Source: Capra hircus (lineage: Eukaryota; Chordata; Mammalia; Artiodactyla; Bovidae). Taken from it: 64,000 bases of DNA. The notes beneath the pieces were generated by a model that had not been told where the DNA came from, did no database searches, and saw nothing but the letters and a program-made list of their open reading frames with translations. Shown in pieces: positions 10,151 to 20,487 of this stretch (positions are counted from its first letter, which is position 1; each line of letters opens with the position of its first letter). Where the stretch lies: contig NC_030826.1 in assembly GCF_001704415.2 (NCBI RefSeq), forward strand, positions 31,243,324 to 31,307,323, in the 5' to 3' direction. The translations under genes were made by a program, and so were the position numbers.

Positions 10151-10349
10151 CAGTGGTCCCCAACCTTTTTGGCACCAGGGACCAGTTTCAAGGAAGACAG
10201 TTTTCCATGAAAGGGGGAGGGAGAGGTGGTTTCAGGATGCTTCAAGCACATTGCATTTATTGTGCATTTTATTTATATTATTGTTACATCAAATCCACCT
10301 CAAATCATTAGGCATTAGATCCTGGAGGTTGGGGACCCTTGTTCTGTGG
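10143..10349 (+). mobile_element. hAT-type non-autonomous DNA transposon remnant (second copy)
   Basis: Element at 10151-10341 with ends cagtggtccccaacc and ggttggggacccttg, which are inverted complements. Eight-base flanks ttttatgg (10143-10150) and ttctgtgg (10342-10349) agree at six of eight positions, as expected for an old 8-bp hAT target duplication. It is homologous to 6416-6577. No transposase. Confidence 0.75.
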
Positions 10350-10405
10350 GGTTGGGTCATCAAAGGCTTCCACATCTTAGATTAATTAAGAGCAAGTCTT
10401 GTTTA

Positions 10406-10605
10406 GAGCTTCCCAGGTGATGCAGTGGAAGAGAATCCGCCGGCCAGTGCAGGAGATGCAGGTTCCAGCCCTGGGTTAGGAAGATTCCCTGAAGTAGGGC
10501 ATAGCAACCCACTCCAGTATTCTTGTCTAGGGAATCCCATAGATTGAGGAGCCTGGTGGGCTACAGTCCTTGGGGGCACAAAGAGTCAGGCACAACTGAG
10601 CACAT
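10406..10605 (+). mobile_element. Bov-tA SINE
   Basis: Head agcttcccaggtgatgcag, body cccactccagtattcttgtc, and the end gagtcaggcacaactgag. Diverged. Confidence 0.9.
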
Positions 10606-11340
10606 ATAATTACTTATCACTTCAGTCTTATTTGTGAGAAATTATTCTAGATTGCTCTTTTATTAAGGGAGATAAAACTGCCTGCTAAAAAGGGGAGATG
10701 GTAGAGCTGAGTTCCAATATTTTGTGTCAGTGAATGAAAGAGGAGGACATGAAGACACTCCCCTGTGATGATCACGCTGGATAGGAACAGGGAGAAAGCT
10801 TCAAAGAATACACACACTGCAATGGGCAGTGTGATGGGCCAGTGGAGAGAAGCTCTGCAGTGGAGGTCAGTATCTATTGTAGTGTCTACTTGACACATCA
10901 AAGGCGTTCTGAAGGAAAACTAAAACAGCAGAGCCAGCAATTAAATGGCTGGAAACATGCTACTATTTTTCATGTAGAGTTTGTCACAGATTCCACTAAT
11001 TTTCATGCAAAAATTTTTTGACCTCAAATTTATTCTCTACCGGATACTACCAATTTTGATAAAAAGCACACTAGTCAAAAGCATGAAAATCTAACTAGAA
11101 ATGTCATGTCTTAGCAGGAATGTTGAGTGGTCTGGGGGGAGTTTGGTCACAGCTGAGATGAGCAAAGGTATAAACTGGGGGCCTTTCAAAGGCAAGTGGT
11201 GGATCTTAGGGAGAAAATAGGGGATAAAGCAAGCATATTGAGTTATGGAATAGCACTATAATTTCAAAGTTGTGTGAAAGGCAGAAGAGAAAGAAAATTG
11301 GGGTTGTGGAACAGATTTTAGGGGGAAGAGAAAGTGAGCT
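10606..11340. other. Unique sequence, nothing recognised
   Basis: AT-rich, no family recognised. Confidence 0.4.
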
Positions 11341-11509
11341 GCCTGGGACTTTTAAAAAAATACTTATTATTATTTTATTTGGCTGCTCTGGGTCTTAGTT
11401 GCATGTGGGATCTAGTTTCCCTATCAGGGATCGAACCTGAGCCACCTGCCTTGGGAGTTCAGAGTCTCAGCCACTGGACCACCAGGGAAGTCACTGGCCT
11501 AGGACGTTT
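11341..11509 (-). mobile_element. CHR-type (tRNA-derived) SINE
   Basis: On the minus strand it begins gacttccctggtggtccagtg, has a B-box-like ggttcgatccc, and ends in an A-rich tail (tttaaaaaaatacttatta on +). A duplication gcctgggactttt (11341-11353) / gcctaggacgttt (11497-11509) matches at 11 of 13 positions. Confidence 0.88.
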
Positions 11510-11611
11510 TATACGAAATGATGTCACAGTGAAGTTGGGATGTGTGGTTGATGCCATGAACCTGGAAGTGAAGGGTCAGAACCAGAGACAGAGATTTGAG
11601 TTCTCAGCACT

Positions 11612-12398
11612 TCGGCAGGCTGAATAATGACTCTGAAGACGTTAACATCTTCATCCCTACACCCTGAGAACATTACCTTCTGTGGCCAAAGGAACTTTAC
11701 AGGTGGGATTAACTTAAAGGTCTTGAGATACTTTGTCCTGTGGGCCGAATATAATTATAGGTGTCCTTTGATGTGGTTGTTGTTTAGTCGCTAAGTCATA
11801 CCTGACTCTTTGAGTCCCCATGGACTGCAGCACGCCAGGCTTCCCTGTCCTTCACTCTGTCCTAGACTAGTTCATGTCTAGTGAGTCAGTGATGCCGTCC
11901 AACCATCTCGTCCTCTGTTACCCGCTTCTCCTCCTGCCCTCAGTCTTCCCCAGCATCAGGGTCTTTTCCAGTGAGTTGGCTCTTTGCATCAGGTGGCCAA
12001 AGTGTTGGAGCTTCAGCTTCAGATCAGTCCTTCCAGTGAATGTCCAGGGTTGACTTCCTTTAGGATTGACTGGCTTGATCTCCTTGCAGTCCTTACAAGG
12101 GGAATAAAGGAGATCAGAGGGAAGTAAGAGAGAAATGATGGAAGCAACAGTGGACACACATGAGGGAGGGGTCAGAAGATAATGAACACAGGCAGCCTTG
12201 AGAGTGTGGCAATGGCAAGGACACAGATTCCCTCTTGAAGCCTCCAGAAGAAACCAGCCTTGTTAACGCCCTGACTTCAGCTCCATGAAACAGATTTCAG
12301 TCTTCTGACCTGCAGGACCGTAAAGTAATACATTTTTGTTGTTTTAAGCCACCAAGTTTGTGGTCATTTGTTAGAGCAGCCACAAGAAACTAAAACAA
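11612..12398 (+). mobile_element. MLT1-type MaLR LTR, split by a BovB fragment
   Basis: The left part (ggctgaataatgactctgaa, aacattaccttctgtggcc, ggtgggattaacttaaagg) and right part (cttctgacctgcaggaccgt, ttgttgttttaagccaccaa, gtttgtggtcatttgttaga) are the recognisable ends of a mammalian MaLR LTR. The middle is broken by BovB sequence at about 11774-12090. No internal retroviral genes are seen; it looks like a solo LTR. Confidence 0.75.
11774..12090 (-). mobile_element. BovB 3' end inside the MaLR LTR
   Basis: On the minus strand it runs from gactgcaaggagatcaagcc through ggacatgaactagtctagga to the tail ttagcgactaaacaacaacc. Strongly 5'-truncated and diverged, so the BovB insertion postdates the LTR but is not recent. 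Confidence 0.85.
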
Positions 12399-12667
12399 GC
12401 TCCTAGTTAACACTAGAAGGAGAAGACCCTGCAGATGAAAAATGTCCTTGCAGAATATTTCGGTTCTGTTTCAAAATGTAGTGGGGAACCATGTAATCCC
12501 ACTAATTGGCCCAAAGACAGAACCACACACAGGCTTCCTAAGAGCACAGATGGTCTGCTATGTCCCTCTTATTTTTTTTTCCTCTGACCCTCTTTCTCCT
12601 TTTGGAGATCAGGGAAGTCCTTAAAAAGTCCCTGTTATGGTCTCTGCTACATAGGAAACAAAAAGAA

Positions 12668-12878
12668 GGCTGTGCTCAATTATGTTCGACTCTGCGGCCC
12701 CATGGACTGTAGCCCACCAGGCCCCTGTGTCCATGGGATTCTCCAGGTAAGAATACTGGAGTGGCTTGCCATTTTCTCCTCCGGGGGTCCTTCCCGACTC
12801 AGCGATTGAACCCGTGTCTCTCGTGTCTCCTGCATTGGCAAACGGATCCTTTACTACTAGCACCGCCTGGGAAGCCCT
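12668..12878 (-). mobile_element. Bov-tA SINE
   Basis: Minus-strand head gggcttcccaggcggtgcta, body, and tail gtcgaacataattgagcaca. Full length. Confidence 0.92.
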
Positions 12879-13957
12879 TTCTCAGACTAAAGAGAATGTT
12901 TCACATTTCGTGTTCTCCACTTCATAAAAATATCAGAAAATATTTTACCCACTTGAAAAATGAAAGTTATTTCTATTTTGATGATTCTAATAAGATATTT
13001 TCATAGGGTAAGATTTTAAGTTCTCAAGCCCGTGTTTTCTGAATTTGTCCGTATATCCCTGGATATGTCTGTGGGCATATTCTTGGGACTTTGAAAAATA
13101 TTTATGCATTACTCAGGTTTGAAGGACATTGAAATACGTATGCGTTGAATGAAGAAAGGGCCGAAGAATACGTGTTTCCGAAACAATCAATCAGGTAGAG
13201 AATTCAGTGGGAATAAATGTAAAGCGAGTGGTCTGGTGATGGGGAAATCAAAGACATAATGGGCATATTTAGTTTTTTCCATTTCAAACTGTGGCAATTA
13301 TGTGGCCATGGCCTTGTAACACTTTTCCCCCTATTTAGAGGCTCTGACTATACAAAGTTCAGGGCAGCTGTGAGAATGAATATCCCAGCACAGAAGACAT
13401 CTTGCTCCTATTATCCGCCCGGCTGACAGTAACGAGTGAGCGGTGGCATTCGCCTTCGGGCCTCTAATAGACAGCACAGCGCTGTGTGAGAACACCTGAA
13501 AGGATGCGGGTGCCTCTCCCCCACCTGACAAGGCAGGGGAGGAGGGCCCAGGAATAATTGCTGTGTCACTGGCACGTGATTTATTGCAATGGTTAATTAT
13601 GTCTACAGGGCACCATCTGGAGACCCAATTTGGATTCTTTACGAACAAAAATTAAAGTAAAAATGCACCTTCTTCTGAACTCAACTGAGTCCCACTTTGG
13701 ACTTCTCACACCTGGAGGATATTATTAATACCCTACGCTTAGTCCCCAAACCACATCCTGACTGTTCCAGTTCAGAGGGTCTCAGCTATACAGAGCAGTT
13801 CTCACTGTGTAGACCATGGGTTCCCCTTCCTTAGACCATGCTGTCCAAGGGATAAATATGGAGAATACCCCAAACTCAACAGTTTTCTGAGTGGTGACTG
13901 ACCATCAGCCAAAAGCAGTACTGTTGCATTTACTGACATATGATTTTCTTTTTCTAG
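12879..13957. other. Unique sequence with a block resembling conserved non-coding DNA
   Basis: Repeat-free. The part at 13340-13660 stands out: GC-balanced, non-repetitive, with CpG dinucleotides (ccgcccggctgacag, gtggcattcgccttcggg) and a homeobox-like ggttaattatgtc. I see no coding frame with support. A regulatory element is only an inference. Confidence 0.4.
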
Positions 13958-14107
13958 AGGCCTGGGTTCAATCCCTGGGTTGGAAAGATTCCCTGGAGAA
14001 GGGAAAGGCTACACACTCCAGTATTCTGGCCTGGAGAATTCCATGAACTGTATAGTCTGTGGGGTTGCAAAGAATCAGGCATGACTGAGCAACTTTCACT
14101 TCACTTT
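13958..14107 (+). mobile_element. Bov-tA SINE, 5'-truncated
   Basis: Starts inside the tRNA-like head at ggcctgggttcaatccctgg and runs to gactgagcaactttcacttc. About 55 bases of the head are missing. Confidence 0.88.
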
Positions 14108-14883
14108 CAGTGATCATCTGGCTGGTGATTGTCCTCAAATTGTTTCTTTAAAAAGGATGCCAACAAGTCCATACTCGGTGAAGATTGTTTTTTTTTTAAA
14201 ATATTACCCAGTTTTCAAATAAATGTTTACTCTACGAGTCTTTTTTTTTTTAACATATTACTGTGAAGAGTTGATTTAAGAAATGCTTATTCCTTTCAAT
14301 TAAAACCCAGAGCATTAATCAAATGTTTGACACTATAAATGTTTCCAATTAACAACTAGCTTAAAACCACATGTGTTTCAAGCGAAATTCAAAAGATCTA
14401 TCTGTACAGGTGACCTCAGAGAAACCATTAACACATGGCTGGAGACAGTAAGAAATATTCTCCATTTGTAAGACTGAGATAAAGCATCAGGTTATGAATG
14501 ACTGTGACTTCAAACACCCTTTTCAGGCAAGGGGCTCCCTCAACTAGAAGTTGGGTATTTCTCACGGCATCAAAAAGAAGTAAAAATATGTGTATGAGTG
14601 TATGTACACAGAGAGAGGGAGAGAGATAGAGACAGGGAGAAATGAGATTAGAAACAACCCCACAGTCCAATCTGGATGAATAACTAGTAGTTCCAACCTT
14701 AGCAAAGACAGTGGTTGGTCATAACACAAACATCATCTGTAATCTTAGGGCCAAGAGAAATTTTCCAAGCAGTTCATTTTCACTTTCTGCTGCAGAAATA
14801 GCAAGCTCAAATATTTCCAGGGCTGAAGCAGACAGTGCAAATGGAAGAAATAGTGGGTAGTGTTGTAGTGGCGACCCCAGTAA
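14108..14883. other. Unique AT-rich sequence
   Basis: Contains T-runs at 14187-14196 and 14242-14251 and a short ga-rich patch near 14610-14640. No family recognised. Confidence 0.4.
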
Positions 14884-15175
14884 TCTAGAGGGCATGCGTC
14901 CATGTGTGTGTGTGTGCACGCGCACGCTTGCACATGCACACACATATACATGTGTGCTCAGTTCCTCAATCATGTCTCTTTGCCACTCCATGGACTGTAG
15001 TCCACCAGGCTCCTCTGTCCATGGGATTTCCCAGGCAAGAATACTGGAATGGGTTACCATTTCCTTCTCCAGGGTATCTTCCCCATGCAGGGATCGAACA
15101 CATGTCTCCTATGTCTCCTGAATTGGCCGGAGGATTCTTTACTACTGAGCCATGTGGGAAACCCTCTAGAGGACA
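14884..15175 (-). mobile_element. Bov-tA SINE with attached (TG/CA)n tail and target-site duplication
   Basis: The full-length SINE (minus strand) occupies about 14953-15164, and its 3' tail leads into a tgtgtg/cgcgca/cacaca microsatellite at 14903-14952. The flanks tctagagggca (14884-14894) and tctagaggaca (15165-15175) match at 10 of 11 positions, so the microsatellite lies inside the insertion and grew from its tail. Confidence 0.9.
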
Positions 15176-15729
15176 GTGCCTCCAACTAAATGTGAGAGCC
15201 GCTACCCAGCTCCAATGAAGCACTGTCCCATGCTAATGGAAGCCCAGTTGGTCCCAACATACTGATATTTCAAGAGAAGCCAGGATGGAAGTTTTAAATA
15301 AGACTTAAATAAGTTTAAAATAAGAACTTATGAATTTTACATGATGGTAATTAATTCAGTTGACAACAACAACATAGACCTCTTTGCAGCCAATCTGTGA
15401 CCCGTGTCTGCTGCATAAAGAACCAGGGGCTGGGAGAGAAACGGGGGCACAGTTGGGAGGGAAGTGAATCCTTTTCAGATATATGTCAGCACATCACCAG
15501 CCTTGAGAGTGGGCTCTGGCTGGCTAGCTCACTGCTGAATCCGCCGGCTCCTTGCACAGAGAGTGCATACTTTCCAAATAATTCCTCAACTGATCGGTCA
15601 GACTTGGTTAAATTATTCCAGGTGTGCAATGCAGGGGGTTATTACAACCATAAGGGAAATGGTAACATTAAGACATGCCTATTTGCCCAGTGTCCTGATG
15701 AATCGCATTCTCTCTCTGTCTCCCTGCAG
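15176..15729. other. Unique sequence ending in a pyrimidine tract
   Basis: No repeat recognised. The last 25 bases (ctctctctgtctccctgcag) look like a splice acceptor for candidate exon C. Confidence 0.4.
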
Positions 15730-15809
15730 CCTATCAACAGCTGGGCTTGTCAATCGAACCGTGAGAGCTGCGGGCAGACACCTAGGGCCAGTCTGCGGTG
15801 GATGGAAAG
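15730..15809 (+). other. Candidate exon C (AG/GT-flanked 80-nt segment)
   Basis: Strong acceptor context ctctctgtctccctgcag, and donor ggaaag|gtacat of moderate quality. Two frames are open. One reads PINSWACQSNRESCGQTPRA then SLRWME, the other LSTAGLVNRTVRAAGRHLGP then VCGGWK; the third stops after 11 codons. The surrounding frame stays open from 15397 to 15921 (174 codons), but there is no domain, and I think that is chance. An exon of a non-coding RNA is as likely as a coding exon. Canonical aataaa occurs at 15918, which would also suit a terminal exon. Confidence 0.2.
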
Positions 15810-16690
15810 GTACATGCTTTTCTCTCTATTTTGTTCCTCAAATGTTTTTCCAAAAGAAACAAAAAAAAAAAAACCAGAAAGCATTTATAATAAGATAAAT
15901 GCCTGGCAGGTCACAGAATAAAATATTTGACATTCAGAAACAGTTTCAAGACCTAAAGAGCTGTTACATTCATGTTTGTGCACTGATTTTTTTTTTTTTC
16001 TCTATAGAACAAAACCAAGGTTTGTATGTCTTTGAGGGAAACTGTTCAATGGCTTTAGAAATAAGAAAAGATGATAATTTTAGCTTATTGAGGAGACAAT
16101 TCAGTTTGTAACCAGAGCCAGAAGGCATGGGTTCTAGCTCTTTGTTTTGCTTACTAACTAGTTAGCTGACTTGAGTGATTGGCATTGAAAGGATCCAGAA
16201 TAAGCACTGTGGCATAGAAATCATTTTGAACTGAAGGCGTTTGAGTTTCTGAAATCCCTTTATCTGCCTAAAAGCAGAGACCCCCCCAAAGAGCTTAATT
16301 GTCATAAATCCCCCTTTTGGGGGAGTAAGTTATATTTTCTCTTCTCTGAGAGAGGAAATCAGTATCACAGCCAAACAGACATCATTTCAAAACTAACATA
16401 TTGTCCACCTCTTCTCCTAAGGGCTCTTTTATTTTCTCCAAGTGTCGTTTGTTTTCCCATAAGTGCCCTTCTCACCCTCTTCCTAACGTCAAGATGGTAC
16501 CCAAGCCCCCAGTTCCAGCTGCACCTTTGAGTCCCAATTTTCTGTGAACTGCTACATTTACATGTATATGAATAAAAATGTCCTTTCCCTTGCCAGGCTA
16601 TATTTTGTCGATTTACAGGACCCCGAGGACCAATCTAAGAGGGTAGAGGAAAACTGTTTCCTCTCCAAACAGCACCATTTCTCCTTGTCG
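15810..16690. other. Unique sequence with one short hairpin
   Basis: AT-rich. A perfect hairpin ccccc-tttt-ggggg sits at 16310-16323. No repeat family or gene recognised. Confidence 0.4.
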
Positions 16691-16977
16691 TGGTTTTGAT
16701 ATGCATTTTCCCAGCGATTAGTAATGTTAAGCATCCTTTCACATGGCTCATTGGTCATTTGCCTACCTTCTTTGGAGAAATAGCTACTCAAATACTTTGC
16801 TCATTTTTAATTGGGCTATTTGTCTTTTTATTGTAAGAGTTCTTTATACATTCTGGATGCTACACCCTTATTAAAGACATGATTTACAAATATTTTGTCC
16901 TATTATTTGGGTCATCCTTTCACTATCTTGATGGCCTTCTTTGAAGCATGAAAGTTTTTATTTTGGATGAGGTTGTT

Positions 16978-17417
16978 GGGAGGAAAACTTTTCTTCTTCC
17001 AACTTGGGTCCTGTGGTCCTGGGTGTGCAAATTAAATAACAGTAAACAGATTAGCAAGAAGAAAAATCAAGCTTTATTTTATACTCTCAGTGGAGAGTAA
17101 CTCCCTCAATGGCCAGAGATTAAAGTGCTATATACAAAATTTAACAAAGGCTTTTTTTTGTTTGTTTGTTTTTGCTTTTAGGACTTCAGTGGGAAGGTAC
17201 GAAAGATTCTATTGGACTTTTTGGTGCTAATGGAATAGGGTAGTCTGTCTCCATCTGAGCTGAATTCACAGAAAATGCTCTAAGCATGGGTGAATGGCAG
17301 CTGTATTTTCTGATGCTCCACTTCAGTCAGATAAGGTATCAGATAAATTTCTTTCTGCATCTTCTTTAGCTCAAATGTTTTCATTTAAAATAATCTTTAT
17401 GCTATGAGTGGATCCTC
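16978..17417. other. Unidentified insertion in the L1M remnant (first)
   Basis: 440 bases separating two L1M pieces. Starts ttgttgggaggaaaac and contains caagctttattttatactct. I cannot name the family. LTR sequence is possible. Confidence 0.4.
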
Positions 17418-17480
17418 ACGAAGTTTATATTTTTTTAATTTATTTTTATTTTTCGGTTGCTTGTGCTTTTGGTGTGACGC

Positions 17481-18153
17481 TTTTGATGTGATTTTCTTAT
17501 TGAACCAAGCTTGGGTCCCATCTCTTATGGGCAGCAAAGCCCATATACTGACACTGGGTTGTGGTGAAGGAAAGTACAGTGTTTACTGCAGGCACCAAGA
17601 AAGGAGTCCAGGCAGCTAATCTTCAAAAGACCTGGCAGTGGCCCCAGTGCTTTTGATTCTGTGGCAAGCTGAGATGTCTCTGGTAAGTAACAGGACTCCT
17701 CTGTGATGATGTCAGACCATTCTTCCCTAGTGTATTGGCTTTGCCTACAATGGAGCATCGTTGATGGTCTTCTTTTTGTACCCAAGTTGGTCATTTGGCT
17801 TTGTCTCTGATGGGGCATTGGCTGGAAGGCTAGGGAACTGGACCCTGACAGATGGTTTTGCATTGCATTGGTTTGTTTCTTTGATATTCGACAAGATGGG
17901 CTGTGAATAATTAAGTATGGGTGATCAGAGCTCTGTTTTACCATGTAGTACCCTATGCTGATTTTACAAAACTGATAAAATTTCAGCTGTGTTTCAGTGA
18001 AAAGAAAGAAATATGGATCTGAGGTAAGTCTAGGTCTCCCATCTTCCCGACTGGTGCCTCCTTGACTAGTAAACCTTTCTCTGCTCTAAACTGATGTTTT
18101 AGTCTGTCTGATCTCACCATGTCTTGGGCACATGAACTTGGGTTTGACAACAA
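17481..18153. other. Unidentified insertion in the L1M remnant (second), LTR-like
   Basis: About 670 bases between two L1M pieces, ending tgaacttgggtttgacaaca, i.e. with a ca end as LTRs have. The word tgttg near 16982 and caaca at 18149-18153 are inverted complements, which would fit one LTR interrupted by, or two LTRs flanking, the small L1 piece. A 139-codon minus-strand frame at 17525-17944 has no domain. Family not recognised. Confidence 0.4.
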
Positions 18154-18450
18154 TGAAACCATTGCTTAATCCAAGATTTGCACCTATGTTTTCTTACAAG
18201 ACTTTCACAGTTTTAGCTCTAATGTTTAGGTCTTTGATCTCTTTTTAGTTAACTTTTTGCATATGGTGTGAAGTAGGAGTTCCGCTTCATTTCTTTGGTT
18301 GTACAGAGTATTCTTTCCTCACTGAATTATCTTAAGGACATTGTTTAAACCACGTGATCATAAAAGCCTGAGTTTATTTCTGGACTCTCCAGTCTATTCC
18401 ACTGATCTCTAGGTCAAGTTTTATGCCACTGCCACGCAGTACTGTTTATT

Positions 18451-18855
18451 GTCTCTTTCTACTTATATTTTCAAATATTGCTTCAGTGAACATTTGCAGT
18501 AAAAACTCTAAAAGTCGTTATAATAATACAGCGAGTCTCTTGAAATATGTTAGTTCAGAAAGAAATAGCGTAACAGAGCTTTCCTTTTGAAAGAGCTACC
18601 AGCTGGGAAAATCATCACGTAAGTTGTTCTACAGGACAGGCTTCAGTATGAGAAGGAAGTAGATTTTGAGAAGCCCTTTATGTTCATGGACAGTGATGTT
18701 CACTCAGGGGTGTTTTTCTTCTTTCCTCACCTAAGTCAAGCATGCCCACCTTCTGCTTAAGTAGACTGATTTCTCAGCCAGGAGCACAAGAGTATATTTA
18801 AAAGATGACACCAATCCTTAGAATGAGACTTTGGTGGGTTTTCAGAGAATGTGTA
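18451..18855. other. Unique sequence, nothing recognised
   Basis: AT-rich; may hold further decayed L1M sequence at its left edge. Confidence 0.35.
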
Positions 18856-19031
18856 ATTTTGACCCCATGGACTGTACCCCACCGGGATCCTCCATTCATG
18901 AGATTTTTCAGGCAAGAATACTGGAGTGGATAGCCATTTCCTTCTGCAGGGGTCTTTCCAACCCAGGGATCAAACCCAGGTCTCCTGCACTGCAGGAAGA
19001 TTCTTTACTGTCTGAGCCATCAGGGAAGCGC
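18856..19031 (-). mobile_element. Bov-tA SINE, tail-truncated
   Basis: Minus strand: head gcttccctgatggctcagac through body to gtacagtccatggggtcaaa. The last about 35 bases of the 3' end are missing, unusual for a retroposed SINE, so a later deletion is likely. Confidence 0.88.
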
Positions 19032-20347
19032 TATTGATATTGTACAGCTAGTGACATTTTGAGTGGGGTGATGACTTATGAGAGATTCTTCAAAGTTTTG
19101 ACCACACAAATGGCAATAATTCTGATGGGAGGAAAATAGAAGGGTGTCTAAAGAAATAAATGATTGTCCAAGTATCGTTTTCAATTTTGTAATGACAGTG
19201 ACCAGATTCATCTTGCCTGTCACTGATTTTTATGGCTAGAAGGGACCCTGGCATAGAATTGGTGCTGATAAGCATTTGCTAAATAAATAAGCTTGTATTT
19301 TAATAAAATACTCTATGTCTATATAATTAAATGGAAAAAAAATGAGTGTAGAAAGGAAATGGGAAGAGAAGGCATTGATTAATTGGAAGGAAATAACCCA
19401 GAACAAGATAATAGAAAATATTAAATGAAAACCGAATAAGTTGAAAACAGAAGACGATCACAAAAGAAGTGTTCCCACTCATACTACACATTGGTCATGA
19501 GTGAATAGGCATTTTGCTCTATACAGTCACTCATGGACCCAGGCTGATGGAGGCTTAGCATCTTACGCCTGCCTCACCTGGATCATGCAGCCTCACCAGT
19601 CACTGTGGCTGTAAGAGTTAACTGGAGACCTGCGTGCAGGCTCCTGAAGGCTTCTGCTCAGCAATGAAACATGAATCCACTGAACTGCAAGGAGCTGGGA
19701 AATAGGAGCAAGGACCCACAGTCTAATATTTAGTCTTTTATACATTGTCAATTTTTAAACTTCATGCTGCTTTATCGTCAACCTAGAGGATAATATCTAG
19801 GAAATCATGGATTTGGTCTTCTGTTATATTTTCTCTAATACATATTAGCATGAATGACTTTTAGAAATAGGAAAGTCCATTTACCTAGAATTATTTCACA
19901 TATTATAGAATGTGTCATTTTTAGAGACAGATGAACTTTGGACGCAATTGACTTCAAAAAAGAGAAAAAGGGAACAAAGCTTGTATGAGAGGGACAGCAC
20001 ACAGAGGCTGTGACACCCTGTAGGATTTGCGAGTGCCTCAAACTGCAGAACAGTTATAACAATAGTGTCCCCAGGCTGGGACAATGACTTCTAACTTGGG
20101 AATATTGAACAAGATGGAAATGCCTAAGAATTAAGTCATGGGCGATTAATAATAGTAGTAAAGAAATGCAACAGGAAAATTAGTTATAAAAATTGAGTTT
20201 TTACTTTCCACATTTTTTTTTTTTTGATGCCTTGTTTTACTCATTTTACGAGGCTGGGTATTTGAAGGAAAAGTAAACTGGTTCACTTCAAAATCACTTT
20301 GCTTTGATAATAACAGTCCTGGTATTGTAACCACCTGCTGTGCTCAC
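19032..20347. other. Unique sequence, nothing recognised with confidence
   Basis: The stretch 19500-19740 (caggctgatggaggcttagc) looks like it may belong to an old dispersed family, but I cannot name it. Confidence 0.35.
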
Positions 20348-20487
20348 CTTATCTCACTTGATCTTTTCAAAAACCATATAAATTGGATTCTATTAATAGT
20401 CCCACTTTAAAGATGAGACATCTGAGGCTAATTTACATTAAGATACTTGACCCAGATCACAGAGCTAAAACTGAAACCCACGTCTTT
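20348..20487 (-). mobile_element. MIR SINE
   Basis: Antisense MIR wording: tatctcacttgatcttttca, tagtcccactttaaagatga, gacccagatcacagagctaa. Ancient mammal-wide tRNA-derived SINE, heavily decayed. Confidence 0.7.

Larger units (their letters stand above)
16691..18450 (-). mobile_element. Old L1M-type remnant split into three pieces
   Basis: Three collinear minus-strand pieces of an old L1: about 16691-16977 (atgcattttcccagcgatta, aattgggctatttgtctttt), 17418-17480 (ggttgcttgtgcttttggtg) and 18154-18450 (aaaccattgcttaatccaag, gtttatttctggactctcca). Pieces two and three join in the expected L1 order, so the intervening sequences are insertions. Coding capacity is lost. Confidence 0.75.

Noticed and set aside
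15397..15921. 174-codon plus-strand frame as a gene
   Set aside because: No domain, no codon bias, interrupted by a better splice-like interpretation. Kept only as a low-confidence exon candidate at 15730-15809.
16310..16323. ccccc-tttt-ggggg hairpin as a terminator
   Set aside because: No adjoining gene, and such terminators are not used by mammalian Pol II genes. Treated as a chance hairpin.
17525..17944. 139-codon minus-strand frame
   Set aside because: Lies in an unidentified repeat-like insertion; no domain or conserved motif.
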